Assembly (NCBI RefSeq): GCF_002807685.1
Contig: NZ_PEAX01000001.1
Coordinates: 558,001 to 622,000, forward strand
Length of the DNA stretch: 64,000 nt
Direction: 5' to 3'
Origin: Neoalteromonas flava
GTDB taxonomy: Bacteria; Pseudomonadota; Gammaproteobacteria; Enterobacterales; Alteromonadaceae
The notes under the pieces are model-generated. The model saw only the letters and a list, made by a program, of their open reading frames with translations. It did no database searches and was not told the DNA's origin. Numbering within the stretch: the stretch's first letter is position 1; every line of letters starts with the position of its first letter. This document shows, piece by piece, positions 1-9,044 of this stretch. The position numbers and the translations under genes are program-made.

Positions 1-959
1 AGCTTACTCGCGAAACTGTGCGCAATATTGGTTATACCCATTCAGACATGGGGTTTGATGCGGATTCATGCGCGGTGTTGAATGCAATTGGAAAGCAATC
101 ACCTGATATCAACCAAGGTGTAGATCGAGCTCGCCCTGAGGATCAAGGCGCTGGTGATCAGGGGCTAATGTTTGGCTATGCGAGCGACGAGACTGACGTA
201 TTGATGCCTGCACCAATCACCTACTCTCATCGCTTAGTTCAACGTCAAGCGGAAATGCGTAAATCGGGTGAACTCTCTTGGTTGCGTCCTGACGCAAAAT
301 CTCAAGTGACATTCATCTATGAAGATGATCGTCCAGTGGGTATTGATGCAGTGGTACTCTCTACTCAGCACTGTGATTCAGTCTCAACTTCCGATCTGCG
401 TGAAGCTGTAATGGAACACATTATTAAACCCGTATTGCCGGAACAGTGGTTAAGCAAAGATACTCAGTTTCATATCAATCCAACCGGTCGTTTTGTGATT
501 GGTGGTCCAATGGGCGACTGTGGTTTAACCGGGCGTAAAATCATTGTTGATACCTATGGTGGTATGGCTCGCCATGGTGGCGGTGCTTTCTCGGGTAAAG
601 ATCCATCGAAGGTTGATCGTAGCGCGGCATATGCCGGACGTTACGTAGCGAAAAACATTGTTGCTGCGGGGTTAGCAAAACGTTGCGAGATCCAAGTGTC
701 ATACGCCATTGGTGTAGCAGAGCCCACGTCGATCAACATTGATACTTTTGGAACTGGTGTGATTGCTGACCACGCTTTGACCCAATTAGTACGCGAACAC
801 TTTGACCTGCGCCCTTATGGCTTGATCAAAATGCTTGACCTTGAGCGCCCCATTTACCAACCGACTGCGGCCTATGGTCACTTCGGACGCGATGAATTCC
901 CTTGGGAAAAAACCGATAAAGCGGATGCGTTAAAATCCGCAGCGCAGCGGCTAGCGTAA
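1..959 (+). CDS. metK: S-adenosylmethionine synthetase, 5' end outside window
   Basis: Makes S-adenosylmethionine from methionine and ATP in the cytoplasm. The reading frame is open to the left edge (codons from base 3), so the first GTG at base 18 is internal, not the start. By comparison with the 384-residue E. coli enzyme about 65-70 N-terminal residues are missing. Visible family signatures are the GAGDQG hexapeptide and the glycine-rich GGGAFSGKD phosphate-binding loop, and the C-terminal part (FPWEKTDKA) is also typical. The gene is followed directly by a strong terminator and a convergent gene, so it ends its own transcription unit. It supplies the methyl donor whose by-product is handled by mtnN and ahcY near the other end of the window. 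Confidence 0.98.
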   Translation, partial: LTRETVRNIGYTHSDMGFDADSCAVLNAIGKQSPDINQGVDRARPEDQGAGDQGLMFGYASDETDVLMPAPITYSHRLVQRQAEMRKSGELSWLRPDAKSQVTFIYEDDRPVGIDAVVLSTQHCDSVSTSDLREAVMEHIIKPVLPEQWLSKDTQFHINPTGRFVIGGPMGDCGLTGRKIIVDTYGGMARHGGGAFSGKDPSKVDRSAAYAGRYVAKNIVAAGLAKRCEIQVSYAIGVAEPTSINIDTFGTGVIADHALTQLVREHFDLRPYGLIKMLDLERPIYQPTAAYGHFGRDEFPWEKTDKADALKSAAQRLA

Positions 960-960
960 C

Positions 961-993
961 AAAAAAAAGCGCTCTCATTGAGCGCTTTTTTTA
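961..993 (+). terminator. Rho-independent terminator of metK
   Basis: An 8-bp stem AAGCGCTC/GAGCGCTT (967-974 with 980-987) encloses a 5-base loop and is followed by a run of seven T. A-rich sequence on the other side means it could also work for the convergent gene at 1008-1412. Confidence 0.9.
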
Positions 994-1007
994 TCGCCTA
1001 ATCAATA

Positions 1008-1412
1008 TTAATCAAAAGGATAATCTTTGGGAAAACCGCAGCGGTGGATATTTATGGCATGATTAGGCAGAGGTGGCTCCTGATAAAATGCCTTTTCAGG
1101 AAAGTCCAAATAGACATCAACGCCTTGGCTAACCATACGATGATACATCCATTGTTCGAATAGCCAACCGGCAAACACGCAGACAGGAAAAATAGCGACA
1201 AAATGCAACGGTTCCCAATCGCGCAATAATAAAATCACACCCGCTAAAACGACAGTAAATACGACTGGTGCAACCATCAACCGAAGGCAGTAACCAACCT
1301 CTCCATAGGTACGAAACATATACAGCCGGCCAACTTGTAAAACATTTCGTTGATATCGCACTCCGCGATGTTTAAGACGTTTGACTCGATCGACCATTTG
1401 CTCGGCTAGCAT
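1008..1412 (-). CDS. Uncharacterised inner-membrane protein, two transmembrane segments
   Basis: A 134-residue protein that I do not recognise. The N-terminus is strongly basic (about residues 8-22), followed by two hydrophobic helices at about 44-63 and 70-86. The C-terminal tail of about 45 residues is soluble and rich in proline and aromatic residues. The positive-inside rule places the N-terminus in the cytoplasm. The ATG is preceded by an AGG/GAG-type ribosome site. The gene is convergent with metK and shares its terminator region. No function is proposed. Confidence 0.7.
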   Translation of the reverse strand: MLAEQMVDRVKRLKHRGVRYQRNVLQVGRLYMFRTYGEVGYCLRLMVAPVVFTVVLAGVILLLRDWEPLHFVAIFPVCVFAGWLFEQWMYHRMVSQGVDVYLDFPEKAFYQEPPLPNHAINIHRCGFPKDYPFD

Positions 1413-1499
1413 AACTCTACCTGCGGCTGATGTTTAGCGTTGATGTTGCTATGCTAGCGCAAACAGCGCGTTTTAACACCTGTACTTTTGAGTAGCTTA

Positions 1500-2249
1500 T
1501 TAGCTGATAGGTTTCGCGTGGTGTAAACCCAGTTTAACTGCGTATTTTTTGGTGATCATATTGGCTGCTATTCCGCCTATCACGCCGGGTGCTATCCAAA
1601 ATGCTAATTGCCATTGACCTAATTCTGCAAAAATTACGCGCCCCCCAAAGGCTAGAAATGCCGTATATGCGCCAATCGCTGAACCAATAATAGTACCAAT
1701 ATGCTCCAATACCCACTCGCCCTTATTAAGCTGTGTTTTCAAACAGTAACGTAACAAGCCATATCCCAACACACAGCCGAAAAACCCAAATAGCGTATGT
1801 AAATGTCGACTACCTATAAAACCGGTAATAGCAAACACTGTGCCGACGATTACCAATGCAACCAAAGGCAAAAGGTAATGCCAGCGGCGCAGCAACTCCC
1901 GATTCTGTCGCACCTTTAGTACAGCGACGCCATGTCGAGTAGTAACAAACGACAATAAGCTCAAATACAACAGAAAACTCCAAAAAATTCTGATGCTGGT
2001 AATCGCTGCTGCTGGGTCTCTCGCGTTAAGAATTATATCTGCTTTTATTGTCATGGGCGCCACCAGCACCATGATTGCCATGAGTGCACCACTTGCCGCG
2101 ACTGCGTACATGGTATTCACATAAAAACGTCCATAGGTAACATGATTCAATTGGCCTTTTTTACTGCACATAGGGATCCAAAAAAGTATCAATGCTGCAG
2201 TACCTGTCAGTATATGAATGACAAATAAGATCGAATGTATGCCTGACAT
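1500..2249 (-). CDS. DUF2306-like integral membrane protein
   Basis: A polytopic membrane protein of about 249 residues with roughly seven hydrophobic segments. The opening pattern (a helix, then a YGRFYV-type motif after a short loop) resembles the DUF2306 family of predicted membrane proteins, whose function is unknown. The frame extends to 2279, but the ATG at 2249 is preferred because an AGAGGA ribosome site lies 8 bases before it. It is divergent from the sensor kinase at 2406, with about 156 bp between the starts, so the two may share a control region. Family assignment is from pattern recall only. Confidence 0.6.
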   Translation of the reverse strand: MSGIHSILFVIHILTGTAALILFWIPMCSKKGQLNHVTYGRFYVNTMYAVAASGALMAIMVLVAPMTIKADIILNARDPAAAITSIRIFWSFLLYLSLLSFVTTRHGVAVLKVRQNRELLRRWHYLLPLVALVIVGTVFAITGFIGSRHLHTLFGFFGCVLGYGLLRYCLKTQLNKGEWVLEHIGTIIGSAIGAYTAFLAFGGRVIFAELGQWQLAFWIAPGVIGGIAANMITKKYAVKLGLHHAKPIS

Positions 2250-2405
2250 AACGGAATTCCTCTGAATTATCTCAAGCACTAGGTTACGGATAGTATGAAA
2301 TGCCCAACAGTGTCAAAAGTCACCACTTTAAAGATGACTTTTGGCCTATTGGGTTAGTGAGCATTTTTCGGCATACTGCGACTAGCCGAAACGGAAAAGC
2401 GTTAT

Positions 2406-3542
2406 ATGACTCGACAAGCAAAATTATTGACCCAAAGCATAGAGTGGTACAGCGCCTTTTTTACTTGGGTACTGGTAAGCCTTTCCAGCCTTTACTTCAT
2501 GCAGCAAAGCGAGTCGTTTGCGTTATCCGACCTGCTCATCGTAGCCGGTCTATACATCAGTTTCTTTGTGTCGTGGACTTTTACGATCCGTGACCAGCGC
2601 TACAGCAAAGAACCCCATTACCGGATCGCTCTGTTCATTCTCCAAGTAGTCATTATTATCGCGATTTACTTTTCTGTGCCGTATACCTACAACGCAATAT
2701 TCATGGTGATGGCTGGCACCGTGTTGCCTTATTTCATGAGTATTGCTCGGGCGATAGCTGCGTCACTATTGTTAACCATCCCTTTCTGGCTGATCTTTGC
2801 ATGGCATTGGCAACGAGAAGGCATGTTGATTACCGCGTTATTGTTTTGGACGTTCAACTTATTTGCGATTGTCATCGTCAATGCCATGCTAAAAGCAGAA
2901 CAAGTACAACAAGCGTTAGAACAAAAAAATCGCGAACTACTCTCGACTCAAGCGCTGTTAACCGAGGCCACGAAACAGTCTGAGCGGGTTAGAATTGCGC
3001 GCAATATCCATGATTTACTTGGCCACCATTTAACGGCAATGACGATAAAACTGCAGGTGGCAAGTCGTCTGAGTGATGCTGCGACAAAACAGCACATTGA
3101 TGAGTGTTATCAGCTATCTAAATTACTGCTAAGTGATGTCAGAGAGGCGGTTAGCGAAATTCGTGAGAAATCATCACTGGATATCGTTGCCGCTATTCAA
3201 GCTATCCAACAAGCGGTTCCGCAGCTGACACTTAAATACGAGATTGCCAAAGATGTGAATATTGATGATGTCAACAAGGCTGAAGCCATTCTGCGCTGTG
3301 TTCAGGAGTCCATTACCAATACTCTCAAGCACAGTAACGCTACTGAATGCACAATCTCCTTGCAAAACCTGGCCGAACAATGGCAATTAACCATCTGCGA
3401 CAATGGTTCTCAAGATCAACCTGACTTTAAACCCGGTAATGGCCTCAAGGGGATCCAAGAACGCATGGAAGCCGTTGGTGGTAGCGTGCATTTTAACGTT
3501 ACTGATAGCGGTTTTATCACCACCGCAACCATGGAGCGGTAA
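2406..3542 (+). CDS. DesK/NarX-type sensor histidine kinase (HisKA_3)
   Basis: A membrane sensor kinase of 378 residues. The N-terminal half holds about five to six hydrophobic helices (residues 20-160) with short loops and no large periplasmic domain, so it probably senses something in or at the membrane, as DesK does. A short coiled coil (about 163-195) leads into the dimerisation box ARNIHDLLGHHLTAM with phospho-accepting His202. The HATPase domain has an N-box near residue 305 (ITNTLKHS) and a GNGLKGIQERM G-box. The response regulator follows 3 bases later, so the two form one operon. The signal is unknown; the divergent membrane gene at 1500-2249 is a possible target or partner (inference). 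Confidence 0.9.
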   Translation: MTRQAKLLTQSIEWYSAFFTWVLVSLSSLYFMQQSESFALSDLLIVAGLYISFFVSWTFTIRDQRYSKEPHYRIALFILQVVIIIAIYFSVPYTYNAIFMVMAGTVLPYFMSIARAIAASLLLTIPFWLIFAWHWQREGMLITALLFWTFNLFAIVIVNAMLKAEQVQQALEQKNRELLSTQALLTEATKQSERVRIARNIHDLLGHHLTAMTIKLQVASRLSDAATKQHIDECYQLSKLLLSDVREAVSEIREKSSLDIVAAIQAIQQAVPQLTLKYEIAKDVNIDDVNKAEAILRCVQESITNTLKHSNATECTISLQNLAEQWQLTICDNGSQDQPDFKPGNGLKGIQERMEAVGGSVHFNVTDSGFITTATMER

Positions 3543-3545
3543 GTT

Positions 3546-4205
3546 ATGCCGCACAGAGTTCTGCTGGTTGACGATCAAGCCTTAGTCCGTTCGGGCATAA
3601 AGAGTTTGCTCAGCTTATCTGAAAGCGTCACAGTAGTAGATGAATGCGCCGACGGACTGGCGGCAGTGCAATGGCTCACCGCAGAGAATCCCCCCGCTGT
3701 CGATATCGTTCTAATGGATATTCGTATGCCCCAACTGGACGGCATTGGCGCACTACAACAACTTGCAGAAGCGGGTGTAAACACCCCAGTGTTAATGCTA
3801 ACGACCTTCGACGATCACGAATTAATCTTACAAGCAGTGCATGCTGGTGCCAAAGGCTATCTACTTAAGGATGTTTCATTAGAAACTTTAATCGAGGCAA
3901 TTGATGCCGTGATTGCCGGAAACTCATACATACAACCCGCGATTACCGAGCGCTTGCTTTCCTGCATGCAGACCTCAACGCCGCAGCGAGCCTCTGATCA
4001 GCAAATAGTAATCGAACCGCTCAGTGTTAAAGAGCAGGAAATTTTGCGTTTAATGGCTGCTGGTTGCAGCAACCGTGAAATTGCCCACAGCATGCATAAA
4101 TCGGAAGGAACCATTAAAAATCAAGTATCGAGTATTTTAGCCAAACTTGGCGTGAGAGACCGCACAAGAGCGGTTCTAAAAAGTATTGAGTTAGGGATCA
4201 TCTAA
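3546..4205 (+). CDS. NarL/FixJ-family response regulator
   Basis: The 219-residue partner of the preceding kinase. The receiver domain (about 1-120) has the acidic pair D9/D10, phospho-accepting Asp58 in LMDIRMP, a threonine in MLTTFDD and a lysine in LLKDV. A LuxR-type helix-turn-helix occupies about residues 154-205 (LSVKEQEILRLMAAG and NREIAHSM). It is expected to dimerise on phosphorylation and regulate transcription. The gene lies 3 bases after the kinase stop. A 93-bp gap separates it from a second, unrelated two-component system. Confidence 0.93.
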   Translation: MPHRVLLVDDQALVRSGIKSLLSLSESVTVVDECADGLAAVQWLTAENPPAVDIVLMDIRMPQLDGIGALQQLAEAGVNTPVLMLTTFDDHELILQAVHAGAKGYLLKDVSLETLIEAIDAVIAGNSYIQPAITERLLSCMQTSTPQRASDQQIVIEPLSVKEQEILRLMAAGCSNREIAHSMHKSEGTIKNQVSSILAKLGVRDRTRAVLKSIELGII

Positions 4206-4298
4206 CCCTGCAAAAACTGACTTTTGGGGCCTTGCGCATGGTCTTTTTCAATTGTCTAAACGTACTTCTAACATTGACTACATTTGTTTTAAATCACT

Positions 4299-5855
4299 GT
4301 GTATAAAAGAAAACTCTTCTACTTTGGACTGACCACCGTGTTGGTCCTGCTGGTGGCAATAACCTGTACAGCAATTTCCGCACATTTGACGCGCGAAAAC
4401 ATTAAGCAAAGCACAATCGCACAATCGTTGCTGACTGAACATCAACAATTATCCAGTATTTCTTATCGATTATTTAAACAACTGACCGACGGCGTTATTT
4501 TTGGCCAACAAGCCAATCAAGCGAATGTACGCAAAAAACGTTCGTTAATCGAGCAATCCCTCAATACAATCCGCCGCCTAGAAATAAGCCAACGCGAGGC
4601 ACTCGGTTTCGAGGTTACTCAAGGTAGCGTTGAAGATACTGATGAACTAGAGCAAATCATCGACGATATTATTCGTCAATTTGAGGCGCTAGATTTTGCC
4701 CAAAACGAAGTACCTTTGGGCCAGCAGGAGCAACTTCGAAGTTTGCTTGAGGTCACCATTGACAATCAGTTTAGAGAATCGATTAATGCCGCTGTTACCC
4801 GTCAAAGTCGGGTAGTGGCGGCAATCAATTCAAGGATTGATACGCTCAATACTGCCATGGTGTGGTTTATTCTTGGGCTCGGTGCGTTAGCCGTTCCGCT
4901 TATCGTGTATGGTTGTTACTGGCTATTGAACCAACTTTATCAACCACTCGTGATTTTTCGTGAGGCCACCAATAGAATCGCAGCGGGTCACTATGACCAA
5001 CTTATAACGGTTAAAATGGATGATGAATTTGAAGCCCTCGCAATCGCCATCAATCAAATGAGTGAACGATTGCATGAACATCAGTCCAATGCTCAGCGCA
5101 GCCGCAAAGAGCTCGAAATTGAAGTTGAGCAACGCACTAAGGAACTCACCCAGGCCAATCAAAAGCTAACCAAAATTGATTCTCGGCGCCGTCAATTCAT
5201 TGCTGATGTATCCCATGAACTTCGCACTCCATTAACCATTATCCGCGGAGAAGCTCAGGTTACATTGCGATTAAAATCGGCATCACAAGATGATTACAAA
5301 GAGACGTTGGAGGCGATACTAGAGCAGTCAATCAGTTTGAGTCGTTTAGTTGATGATTTACTCTTGCTGACACGGGCAGAGATGAATCAACTACACCTTG
5401 ATATTCAAGTGACGCAAATTATCGACTTAGTACGAGTAGAAAGTGAGAAATGGCAACGAGTACATGCTGATAGAGATATACAGTTTGTGAATCAGTCAGC
5501 ACTGAACGAGATCTCAGTTGCTATTGATAAATCTCGCATTCAGCAAGTGGTAGCCATTCTGCTGGATAACGCCATCAAATATTCAGCAGATGGCTCGGCG
5601 ATTACTATTTCCGTCAATCACAATGAAGATCAAGTAGAGGTTAGTGTGACAGACTGTGGTACTGGGATTTCAGCAGCTGAAATTGAAAATATATTTGAAC
5701 GATTTGTGCGTTTTTCTAAACACGAGGGCGGCCTTGGACTTGGCTTACCCATTGCCAAAGCGATTGTGGAAGCGCATGGAGGGCACATCCAAGTAACCTC
5801 TGAGAAAGGTCAAGGCAGCTCATTCACATTTACGTTAAACAAGGTTGAATCATGA
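4299..5855 (+). CDS. HAMP-domain sensor histidine kinase
   Basis: A classical transmembrane sensor kinase of 518 residues. TM1 (about 8-28) is followed by a periplasmic domain of about 155 residues that looks fully helical, then TM2 (about 187-209), HAMP (about 208-262), a coiled coil, the HisKA domain DVSHELRTPL with His306, and a HATPase domain ending in a GLGLGLPIAKAIV-type G2 box. A helical periplasmic module suggests a small-molecule or envelope signal, but none can be named. The start is a GTG and no strong ribosome site is visible. The stop overlaps the start of the next gene (ATGA), so the two are translationally coupled. Confidence 0.9.
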   Translation: MYKRKLFYFGLTTVLVLLVAITCTAISAHLTRENIKQSTIAQSLLTEHQQLSSISYRLFKQLTDGVIFGQQANQANVRKKRSLIEQSLNTIRRLEISQREALGFEVTQGSVEDTDELEQIIDDIIRQFEALDFAQNEVPLGQQEQLRSLLEVTIDNQFRESINAAVTRQSRVVAAINSRIDTLNTAMVWFILGLGALAVPLIVYGCYWLLNQLYQPLVIFREATNRIAAGHYDQLITVKMDDEFEALAIAINQMSERLHEHQSNAQRSRKELEIEVEQRTKELTQANQKLTKIDSRRRQFIADVSHELRTPLTIIRGEAQVTLRLKSASQDDYKETLEAILEQSISLSRLVDDLLLLTRAEMNQLHLDIQVTQIIDLVRVESEKWQRVHADRDIQFVNQSALNEISVAIDKSRIQQVVAILLDNAIKYSADGSAITISVNHNEDQVEVSVTDCGTGISAAEIENIFERFVRFSKHEGGLGLGLPIAKAIVEAHGGHIQVTSEKGQGSSFTFTLNKVES

Positions 5856-6541
5856 ATATATTAGTCGCCGATGATGAAATCCCATTAGCGCGTTTTATTT
5901 GCAAAGGCCTGTTAGCTGAAGGCTTCGTATGCACGACGGTGAATGATTTCAATCAAGTTGTCAGCACGGTTAAATCACAAAAACCAAATATCCTAGTGCT
6001 CGACAGATTATTTGGTGATGAAGATAGTCTACAACTTTTAGACAAGATCAAAGCTTTACCATCTGCGCCCATGGTCTTAATGTTAACCGCGCTCGATGAA
6101 GTTGCTCAACGAGTGAAGGGTCTGCAACAAGGCGCTGATGACTACCTTTGCAAACCTTTCGATTTCGATGAATTATTGGCTCGAATTGAGGCGCTGAGGC
6201 GACGGATTGGCTCTCCGCCTTCAACATCACAGAATAGTCTCATCATCAGTGGCTTGGAAATCCGACTAGATGAACGCATTGCGTGGCTGCATGGAGAAGA
6301 GCTTTACCTAACTAAACTAGAGTTTGAATTGCTGCTTTATTTAGCGCAAAACACTGGCAAGGTTATGTCGCGAGAAAGGATATTAAGTCGTGTATGGCAA
6401 GCCTACTCTGATCCACAAACTAATATTATCGATGTGTACATTAGTAAGCTTAGAAAGAAATTGGACAGTGAGCCTACGCTCACTATCCAAACATTGCGCG
6501 GTAATGGCTACCGGCTCGCAAATGAGCAGGTAGACGCTTAG
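5852..6541 (+). CDS. OmpR-family response regulator
   Basis: The 229-residue partner of the kinase at 4299. The receiver has D7/D8, phospho-accepting Asp51, a threonine in LMLTAL and a lysine in CKPFDFDEL. The C-terminal winged helix (about 125-225) has the typical LTKLEFELLLYLA and IDVYISKLRKKL stretches. The residues after Asp51 are RLFGDEDS, lacking the usual proline of the DxxMP loop. The gene overlaps the kinase by 4 bases, and its stop overlaps the stop of the convergent carbonic anhydrase-like gene, leaving no room for a terminator between them. Confidence 0.92.
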   Translation: MNILVADDEIPLARFICKGLLAEGFVCTTVNDFNQVVSTVKSQKPNILVLDRLFGDEDSLQLLDKIKALPSAPMVLMLTALDEVAQRVKGLQQGADDYLCKPFDFDELLARIEALRRRIGSPPSTSQNSLIISGLEIRLDERIAWLHGEELYLTKLEFELLLYLAQNTGKVMSRERILSRVWQAYSDPQTNIIDVYISKLRKKLDSEPTLTIQTLRGNGYRLANEQVDA

Positions 6542-7398
6542 TTGATAGTTGACAACAAAGCAGGATTAACGACCAAGTTGCGCACTCCGTGAGCGTGGTC
6601 TTCATTAAACACATTACCTTCACACCATTTTTCTACTGAATTGATGTCCAATACGGCGGTCTCTGGTCGCATGCTCCAACTAACCTGCAAAGGAGAGCCT
6701 TGTTCGTTGAACGATGGTCCAGTGGTAGAACCTAAATATTCAACTGGCTTACCTGTATTGCTTGGAATATTGGGTGCTTGCGCATAACCATTAACCATCG
6801 CTACTTCAGCTAACTGATTAAAATCAAGTGCATTTTCATCATTCGCCAAAACAAAAACTTGCCCTTCTACTCGTAACCCGGGATTCATAGTGCTGTCGGC
6901 TAAACATGCGCCCAATGTCGGGCCAGGCGAAACTTGCGCAGCACTAAACACCCAATGCACTTCAATGGTATCACCACTTTGTAGTGGGTCGCCTTTTGCA
7001 CCGCAGACTTTTCCTGACACTGGTTTCATTTGAGAATCTGACAATTTACCGTCATAAACATAACCGGTGTTCTTACCTTTGCCGTCACCGTTCCCAGCAT
7101 AAGTAGTAAAGTCACCGCCTTTATGCTCAGCATTTTTGTGGAAATGGATGTTACATAGGTTCATTTGACTACGGTTCGGCGCGAAACCAAAAACCCGTTG
7201 GTTGGTGCCATAAGCCTGATCGATATCACGTGGCGATTGTGGACCAAAACCTTTGCCTGTAGTGTTTTGAGCCAGTGCTGCTCGTTGCGCTGTTACTACA
7301 CTGTCGTCTACATTCTTTGCCGTCGCCGAGCATGCCATTGCACCTGACATCGCAACTGCAATCACGCCCAATTTATATTTAGTTGTTACGTTTTTCAT
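6538..7398 (-). CDS. Secreted delta-class carbonic anhydrase-like protein
   Basis: A 286-residue exported protein with a signal peptide of about 27 residues (hydrophobic core LGVIAVAMSGAMA). The core motif LCNIHFHKNAEHKG (residues 81-94) gives the HxH pair His85/His87, and a third histidine in EVHWVF (His148) completes a plausible zinc site. This arrangement and the flanking cysteines fit the delta carbonic anhydrase-like family (Pfam CA_like), which would interconvert CO2 and bicarbonate in the periplasm. That activity is inferred from the motif. The gene converges on the response regulator at 5852 with overlapping stops and is followed upstream by ompW in the same orientation, 121 bp away. 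Confidence 0.7.
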   Translation of the reverse strand: MKNVTTKYKLGVIAVAMSGAMACSATAKNVDDSVVTAQRAALAQNTTGKGFGPQSPRDIDQAYGTNQRVFGFAPNRSQMNLCNIHFHKNAEHKGGDFTTYAGNGDGKGKNTGYVYDGKLSDSQMKPVSGKVCGAKGDPLQSGDTIEVHWVFSAAQVSPGPTLGACLADSTMNPGLRVEGQVFVLANDENALDFNQLAEVAMVNGYAQAPNIPSNTGKPVEYLGSTTGPSFNEQGSPLQVSWSMRPETAVLDINSVEKWCEGNVFNEDHAHGVRNLVVNPALLSTIN

Positions 7399-7519
7399 TT
7401 TGTGTTCCTCGCAATTATTAGAGCGGAAATTACTTCATCAATCTAAACTGAATTTTACGCCATTTAGATCAATTTTTTCTTTCATTTACGGATAAAAAAG
7501 AAAGTTTTTTCTTACCTTA

Positions 7520-8194
7520 TTAGAAGCGATAACCGATGCTTAAACTATAGACCCATGGATCAATTTGGATTGAGCCAACACTACCGGGTGTGCCATTTAA
7601 ATCGAACGTGGCTTCGGTATCTATATCAATCCAACGAATAGCGCCATTAACAAACCAGCGTTCGTTAAGCATGAAATCTGCACCAAGCTGAGCAGCGAGA
7701 CCGAAGGAATTGTCGAGTGATAAATTCGCGAGCCCTGCATTTACGTTTTCTGCAGAAAATTCTTCATCAAAGAAAACTGTGTAGTTAAAACCTACCCCAA
7801 CGTATGGCTTGAAGGTTGTTTGATTATCACCTAAGTAGTAATTCACAGTTAAGGTAGGAGGAAGATGAGTTACCTCACCCAATTGATTACCGGTTCCTAA
7901 AGGATCATTTACCCCAAAATTTACATCGTGCTTAAACGGTGTCGCCGCCAATACTTCGATATTCATGTTGTCAGCGAAGAAATAAGCAACCGTTAATCCC
8001 AATTGCGTGTTACTGTCGACACTTAAATTAAAGCCAAGATCGGTGTCATCTAAAAAGACATTGGATGATGCATCATCCGGGCTCACCGTTGCAAAACCAC
8101 CACGAACTACGATATCGCCAACCTTAAACGCTGACGCGGACATTGGCATCACCAGGGACGTAGCAACTATCAATGACAAGTAAGACTTCTTCAT
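7520..8194 (-). CDS. ompW: OmpW-family outer membrane porin
   Basis: An outer-membrane beta-barrel of 224 residues, the usual OmpW length. A signal peptide (to about residue 22, ending SASA) precedes FKVGDIVVRGGFATVSPDD, the characteristic OmpW opening. Alternating hydrophobic strands follow, including LPPTLTVNYYL and KPYVGVGFNYT, and the chain ends in the C-terminal phenylalanine (IGYRF) that the BAM machinery recognises. OmpW proteins form narrow hydrophobic channels for small nonpolar compounds. The start codon follows an AAAGGTG ribosome site. The 250-bp upstream region is AT-rich, but I could not identify an operator. Confidence 0.9.
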   Translation of the reverse strand: MKKSYLSLIVATSLVMPMSASAFKVGDIVVRGGFATVSPDDASSNVFLDDTDLGFNLSVDSNTQLGLTVAYFFADNMNIEVLAATPFKHDVNFGVNDPLGTGNQLGEVTHLPPTLTVNYYLGDNQTTFKPYVGVGFNYTVFFDEEFSAENVNAGLANLSLDNSFGLAAQLGADFMLNERWFVNGAIRWIDIDTEATFDLNGTPGSVGSIQIDPWVYSLSIGYRF

Positions 8195-8446
8195 AAAGCA
8201 CCTTTAATAAACTAATTAACCGCGACACAGCTTATTGACTCAGCCTAAAAAAGACCTTACTCAAACATTAAAATTAGATTAAAAATGGCGGTAAATAATC
8301 CCGACACGCCTAGCTCTGGCCTCGTAACACTAAATACAGTCAAGCTATCGCTCAACGTACCGTTTAATCAGCTGTCGGCAAAATCGATATTGTGAGTTAA
8401 ATCTAACAAGTAGTGTCGTTGCAGCTAAGTCGCACTGAGCAACCAA

Positions 8447-8986
8447 CTAGGGCACAAGATGGGTTACGCGCTGAAAGGTTTGTTGAATTATCATAGCGTC
8501 GACACTGGCACGATGACGTGACCCACCATACTCAACGGTGACATCTGATTTGATCATGTCCCATCTAAGTAAGTGAATTTCTTTTAATAATGATTCTAAT
8601 GGACTTACACGGAAACTCATTTGACAATTAGCTGCCGCATAGAGTTTGATTAACCAAGGCTGATCAACCACCCAACCATCGCTATAAATAGTGCTATCAC
8701 CAACAAACGCATTCAATGCCAAACAAACATCGATCCCGTCATTCCCATGGCGCAGCAACTTTTCGCGCGTAATGCCGTGTAAACTTGCGGCTTGCTCATC
8801 CCAGTGACACCAATCGTCAAAGGGCTTTATCAGGCGGCAAAAACGTGCACCATCGTCACGCACTACTCCCAACTCAATCGGGTAGCTATCTGCGCCGAAG
8901 CCGCTGGCTTCTATATCAATGATGGAAGGCAAAGGGGTATTACCTTTAAGCAATGCGTCAATTACACCTAGACCAAGCATAGCCAT
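8447..8986 (-). CDS. DnaQ-fold (DEDDh) 3'-5' exonuclease
   Basis: A single-domain exonuclease-fold protein of 179 residues. The catalytic set is visible: Asp24 and Glu26 in IIDIEASGFG (ExoI), an acidic residue in YSDGWVVDQPW (Asp103 or Asp108, ExoII), and His158/Asp163 in RHRASVDA (ExoIII, HxxxxD). This places it in the DEDDh superfamily with DNA polymerase epsilon subunits, RNase T and oligoribonuclease; the substrate cannot be read from sequence. It lies about 60 bp downstream of rnpB on the same strand with no obvious terminator between, so it may be partly transcribed from the rnpB promoter. Confidence 0.8.
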   Translation of the reverse strand: MAMLGLGVIDALLKGNTPLPSIIDIEASGFGADSYPIELGVVRDDGARFCRLIKPFDDWCHWDEQAASLHGITREKLLRHGNDGIDVCLALNAFVGDSTIYSDGWVVDQPWLIKLYAAANCQMSFRVSPLESLLKEIHLLRWDMIKSDVTVEYGGSRHRASVDAMIIQQTFQRVTHLVP

Positions 8987-9044
8987 GTGAACGAGATAAA
9001 TAAACTATTGATTTGGATGTATCACAACTATTGCAATCGAAAGA

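Noticed and set aside
2300-2593. 97-codon open reading frame overlapping the kinase start
   Set aside because: Most of it overlaps the transmembrane region of the 2406 kinase in another frame; no domain pattern.
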